A stretch of 7,413 nt of DNA from an uncultured Bacillota bacterium (lineage in GTDB: Bacteria > Bacillota_I > Bacilli_A > RF39 > UBA660), in assembly GCA_947179265.1 (NCBI GenBank), contig CAMXBB010000068.1, positions 1 through 7,413 on the forward strand, read 5' to 3'. The notes beneath the pieces are model-generated. The model made no database searches and was not told the DNA's origin. It saw nothing but the letters and a program-made list of their open reading frames with translations. A program made the translations under genes and the position numbers. Positions 5,525 to 7,413 of this stretch are shown here, piece by piece; position 1 is the stretch's first letter; each line of letters begins with the position of its first letter.

Positions 5525-6112
5525 ATGAAAAATGCAGAAAAGTGGGCTAAAGATTATGCTAATCTTAGTGAAGGTTATCAATTAGAGATAGCAGAGCAAA
5601 TAATAGAAGAATTACAGTTTAATGAGAGAATTAGTACTAGTACATATGATGGAGAAAAATCAGCAAGTGTAAGAGCAACTTTTGAACAATTAAGAGCATA
5701 TTTAGAAGAGGAAGTAGAAGGATTAGATGTAGAGGAGCTTTTTGAAAGAATATCTTCTTTATCTGATGCTAATAGACAAGGTTTAGCAGATGCCATTCAA
5801 ACACTATTAGAGGAATATTTTTCTAAACAAGAACAACAAGATAAGGAAGCTGTTTGTGAGGCTGAGGGACATGATTTTACACCTTGGAATTATCATGAAT
5901 GGACAAGCTATGAAAGAACAATAATCGATCATCAATGGGTAGATAATTATCCAATTCCTCATAAAGAATGGACTAGAAAATGTAATAGATGCGGATGTGC
6001 AGAAAAAGTCGATAGAGAACCAGAAGATGCAAGAGAAGCTAGATTAAAAAAAGAAAAGAGCGCTGAAATAAAAGCTTTAAGAAAGAGATTAAGAGAATTA
6101 GAAAAAAAATAA
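5525..6112 (+). CDS. Helical protein with putative CxxxxH...CxxC zinc knuckle, function unknown
   Basis: 195 residues. The N-terminal ~100 residues are acidic and helical and contain an apparent internal repeat: LSEGYQLEIAEQIIEEL (14-30) and LSDANRQGLADAIQTLL (79-95) share L, S, the acidic residue, A, the acidic residue and I in register. The middle has a probable zinc site formed by C111 and H116 (CEAEGHD) with C153 and C156 (CNRCGC), separated by a tryptophan- and tyrosine-rich stretch of ~36 residues. The C-terminal ~30 residues are highly charged and likely a coiled coil (about 167-195). No enzyme motif is seen. A structural, nucleic-acid-binding or adaptor role is possible. It is transcribed divergently from the HipA-like kinase and is monocistronic, with its own promoter and terminator. 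Confidence 0.8.
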   Translation: MKNAEKWAKDYANLSEGYQLEIAEQIIEELQFNERISTSTYDGEKSASVRATFEQLRAYLEEEVEGLDVEELFERISSLSDANRQGLADAIQTLLEEYFSKQEQQDKEAVCEAEGHDFTPWNYHEWTSYERTIIDHQWVDNYPIPHKEWTRKCNRCGCAEKVDREPEDAREARLKKEKSAEIKALRKRLRELEKK

Positions 6113-6138
6113 ATATTATAATAATATTTATTTTTTTT
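6102..6138 (+). terminator. All-A/T hairpin terminator
   Basis: A perfect 16-bp inverted repeat (6102-6117 with 6123-6138) with a 5-base loop is built entirely of A and T: a run of eight A on the left and eight T on the right. It overlaps the last codons and the stop of the zinc-knuckle gene. The T-run suits intrinsic termination, but a stem without any G-C pair would be weak. Confidence 0.6.
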
Positions 6139-6151
6139 GAATTAATAACTG

Positions 6152-6180
6152 ATGAAATTAGTAATAAACTATGTTAGAAT
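6152..6180 (+). promoter_or_regulatory. Putative extended -10 promoter of the fusion gene
   Basis: ATGAAA (6152-6157), a 17-base spacer and TAGAAT (6175-6180), with TG at 6172-6173 forming an extended -10 (TGTTAGAAT). The -35 matches only four of six consensus positions. A purine-rich ribosome binding site, AAAGGAGAGG, follows at 6191-6200. Confidence 0.55.
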
Positions 6181-6208
6181 ATCTTCCAGTAAAGGAGAGG
6201 TAAGGTTT

Positions 6209-7413
6209 ATGTCATTTTGTCAAGATATATACGAAATGCTTTGTAGAAAATATCCAAATTCTAATATTTATTTACTATCTGATCACCATTTGGGACATAC
6301 TAATATAATTAATTATACTAGAAGTCAATTCGCTGATATTGAAGATATGCATAACAGAATAATTGCAGAACATAATAAAGAAATAGGTCCAGATGATATC
6401 GTTATTTTTTTAGGAGATTTTACTTTTAAAACTTCAACTATGAAAGATATATTACCAAAATTAAATGGTCATAAATTTTTAATAATAGGAAATCATGATC
6501 AACCATCTGTTGTTAAAACTTACCCGTCCTTTGGATTAGAAGGAGTATATCTAAATCCGATAAGATTAAATGGAGATTATCTATCACATGAACCATTAGT
6601 TATGGGTGAAAGAGACGATGAACAATTTAAATTAGTTGCCAAAGAATTTTCAAAATGTACAGGTCATATGAACTACCATGGACATATTCATACTGAAGAA
6701 AGATTAGATAGAGCTAGATATACCAATGTTACTTGTGAAGCTCTAGATTTTAAACCATTATTTGTTGGTAGAACTCATAGCTTAGAAAAAGATGGTAAAG
6801 AATTGTTTATTAATTCGCCATATTTTGCAGATGAATTAGATAGATTATGTGAAAAATATAAATTAAATAATAGGTTAATGATTAAGGATTATATATATTC
6901 ATATATGTTATCAGCATTGGAAAGTCATATGGGTGCGTATTTTGTCCAAGGTTCAGTTGGACTTTATAAAAAGTTTGGTTTTTTATCAGATTTTTCAGAT
7001 ATTGATATATCATTCCTATATGATCAAAATAGAAGTAAGAATGGAAATATTGCTCATATGAAATCATTAGTTGATGACGTCTATGCATCTTTAGAAGATA
7101 TTGATAATATAAATCTTACATTTCTAAAAAGATATGCTTCATTACGAACTTTTGAAGCTCTTTATACTAGTCAAAATCCTTATTCTGTAAGATGCTATTT
7201 AGATTCTAATTTAGTTTTCTTAGATTCTTATCGTGATAGCGATTTTTATTCATTTAGCGGGAGAAGTACTTTAGAAAAGGTTATAGATAATAAAACATTA
7301 TTAGAAGATTATTCTTTTCCCAATTTTCAAACACAAGTAATTATTCCTGAGGGTGATCTTGCTAATCTAATACTACAAATATTATTTCAAAAAGATTTAG
7401 GTCCTAGAAAGAC
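6209..7413 (+). CDS. Calcineurin-like phosphoesterase fused to AbiEii-like nucleotidyltransferase (3' end missing)
   Basis: 401 codons are open to the window edge with no stop. Residues ~18-190 are a calcineurin-type metallophosphoesterase of the short bacterial/phage type. Visible ligands are D25 and H27 (SDHHLGH), D70 (FLGDF), N95-H96 (GNHD), H127 (SHEP), and H159 and H161 (GHIH), so the two-metal site looks complete. After a linker, residues ~230 onward resemble the nucleotidyltransferase superfamily of AbiEii toxins. They carry G248-S249 (FVQGSVGLYKKFG), then SDIDISFLY with D264 and D266, and later IIPEGDLANLILQILFQ (378-394) followed by GPRK at the edge, like the E-x-L-x-x-K...R-x-K-D segment of that family. 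No AbiEi antitoxin gene precedes it; the missing 3' side might hold one. GGAG (6194-6197) and GAGG (6197-6200) support the ATG. N-terminal call very sure; C-terminal call fairly sure. Confidence 0.85.
   Translation, partial: MSFCQDIYEMLCRKYPNSNIYLLSDHHLGHTNIINYTRSQFADIEDMHNRIIAEHNKEIGPDDIVIFLGDFTFKTSTMKDILPKLNGHKFLIIGNHDQPSVVKTYPSFGLEGVYLNPIRLNGDYLSHEPLVMGERDDEQFKLVAKEFSKCTGHMNYHGHIHTEERLDRARYTNVTCEALDFKPLFVGRTHSLEKDGKELFINSPYFADELDRLCEKYKLNNRLMIKDYIYSYMLSALESHMGAYFVQGSVGLYKKFGFLSDFSDIDISFLYDQNRSKNGNIAHMKSLVDDVYASLEDIDNINLTFLKRYASLRTFEALYTSQNPYSVRCYLDSNLVFLDSYRDSDFYSFSGRSTLEKVIDNKTLLEDYSFPNFQTQVIIPEGDLANLILQILFQKDLGPRK

Noticed and set aside
5578..5796. 72-codon minus-strand open frame with a serine/leucine-rich translation
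   Set aside because: It is antisense to the zinc-knuckle gene, and its composition is that expected from the complement of Glu/Leu-rich codons.
4546..6112. Calling the kinase and the divergent zinc-knuckle gene a HipBA-type toxin-antitoxin pair
   Set aside because: The genes are divergent rather than co-directional, and the zinc-knuckle protein has no helix-turn-helix resembling HipB. A functional link remains speculation.
6882..7088. 68-codon minus-strand open frame
   Set aside because: It is antisense to the nucleotidyltransferase domain, which has clear family motifs on the plus strand.
113..7413. Alternative genetic code (UGA=Trp, or TAG recoding)
   Set aside because: Tryptophan is TGG in all genes, and both TAG and TAA close genes at natural positions next to terminators or new starts. 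The single TAG at 47-49 is not enough to argue for recoding.

Overview
The window is strongly AT-rich. It carries short, tightly packed genes, near-consensus Shine-Dalgarno sites and sigma-A-type promoters. Tryptophan is TGG throughout, and every visible stop is TAA or TAG, so the standard bacterial code fits and a UGA=Trp mycoplasma code is unlikely. This points to a low-GC member of the Bacillota, such as an uncultured gut Bacilli or Erysipelotrichia-like lineage. That placement is inference from composition and protein style. There is no rRNA, tRNA, transposase, integrase or CRISPR array, and no gene-free stretch longer than about 125 bases.

Layout. (1) 113-1138 (+) is a gluzincin-type zinc metallopeptidase of unknown family. 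Its reading frame continues upstream of the first ATG until an in-frame TAG at 47-49. (2) 1224-3056 (+) is a compact three-gene operon: a NUDIX hydrolase, an MBL-fold hydrolase and a second, diverged NUDIX hydrolase. It has its own promoter and an intrinsic terminator. (3) 3138-3578 (+) is a small all-helical protein of a four-helix-bundle type. It shares a bidirectional terminator with (4) 3605-4468 (-), a class I SAM-dependent methyltransferase. (5) 4546-5400 (-) is a HipA/CtkA-like protein kinase with no HipB partner in view. (6) 5525-6112 (+) is divergent from the kinase and encodes a helical protein with a zinc-binding knuckle. The 124-bp gap between them holds two separate inverted repeats. 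(7) 6209-7413 (+) runs off the window. It fuses an N-terminal calcineurin-like phosphoesterase to a C-terminal AbiEii-like nucleotidyltransferase.

How the genes relate. Only the NUDIX-MBL-NUDIX set looks like a true operon; it could act on nucleotide or other diphosphate metabolites, with substrate unknown. The remaining genes mostly have their own promoters. The region reads as a collection of accessory enzymes in which several act on phosphate or nucleotides: two NUDIX proteins, a HipA-like kinase, a phosphoesterase and a nucleotidyltransferase. The last gene is the strongest candidate for something undescribed, because it joins a nucleotidyl-transferring domain and a phosphoester-cleaving domain in one chain.
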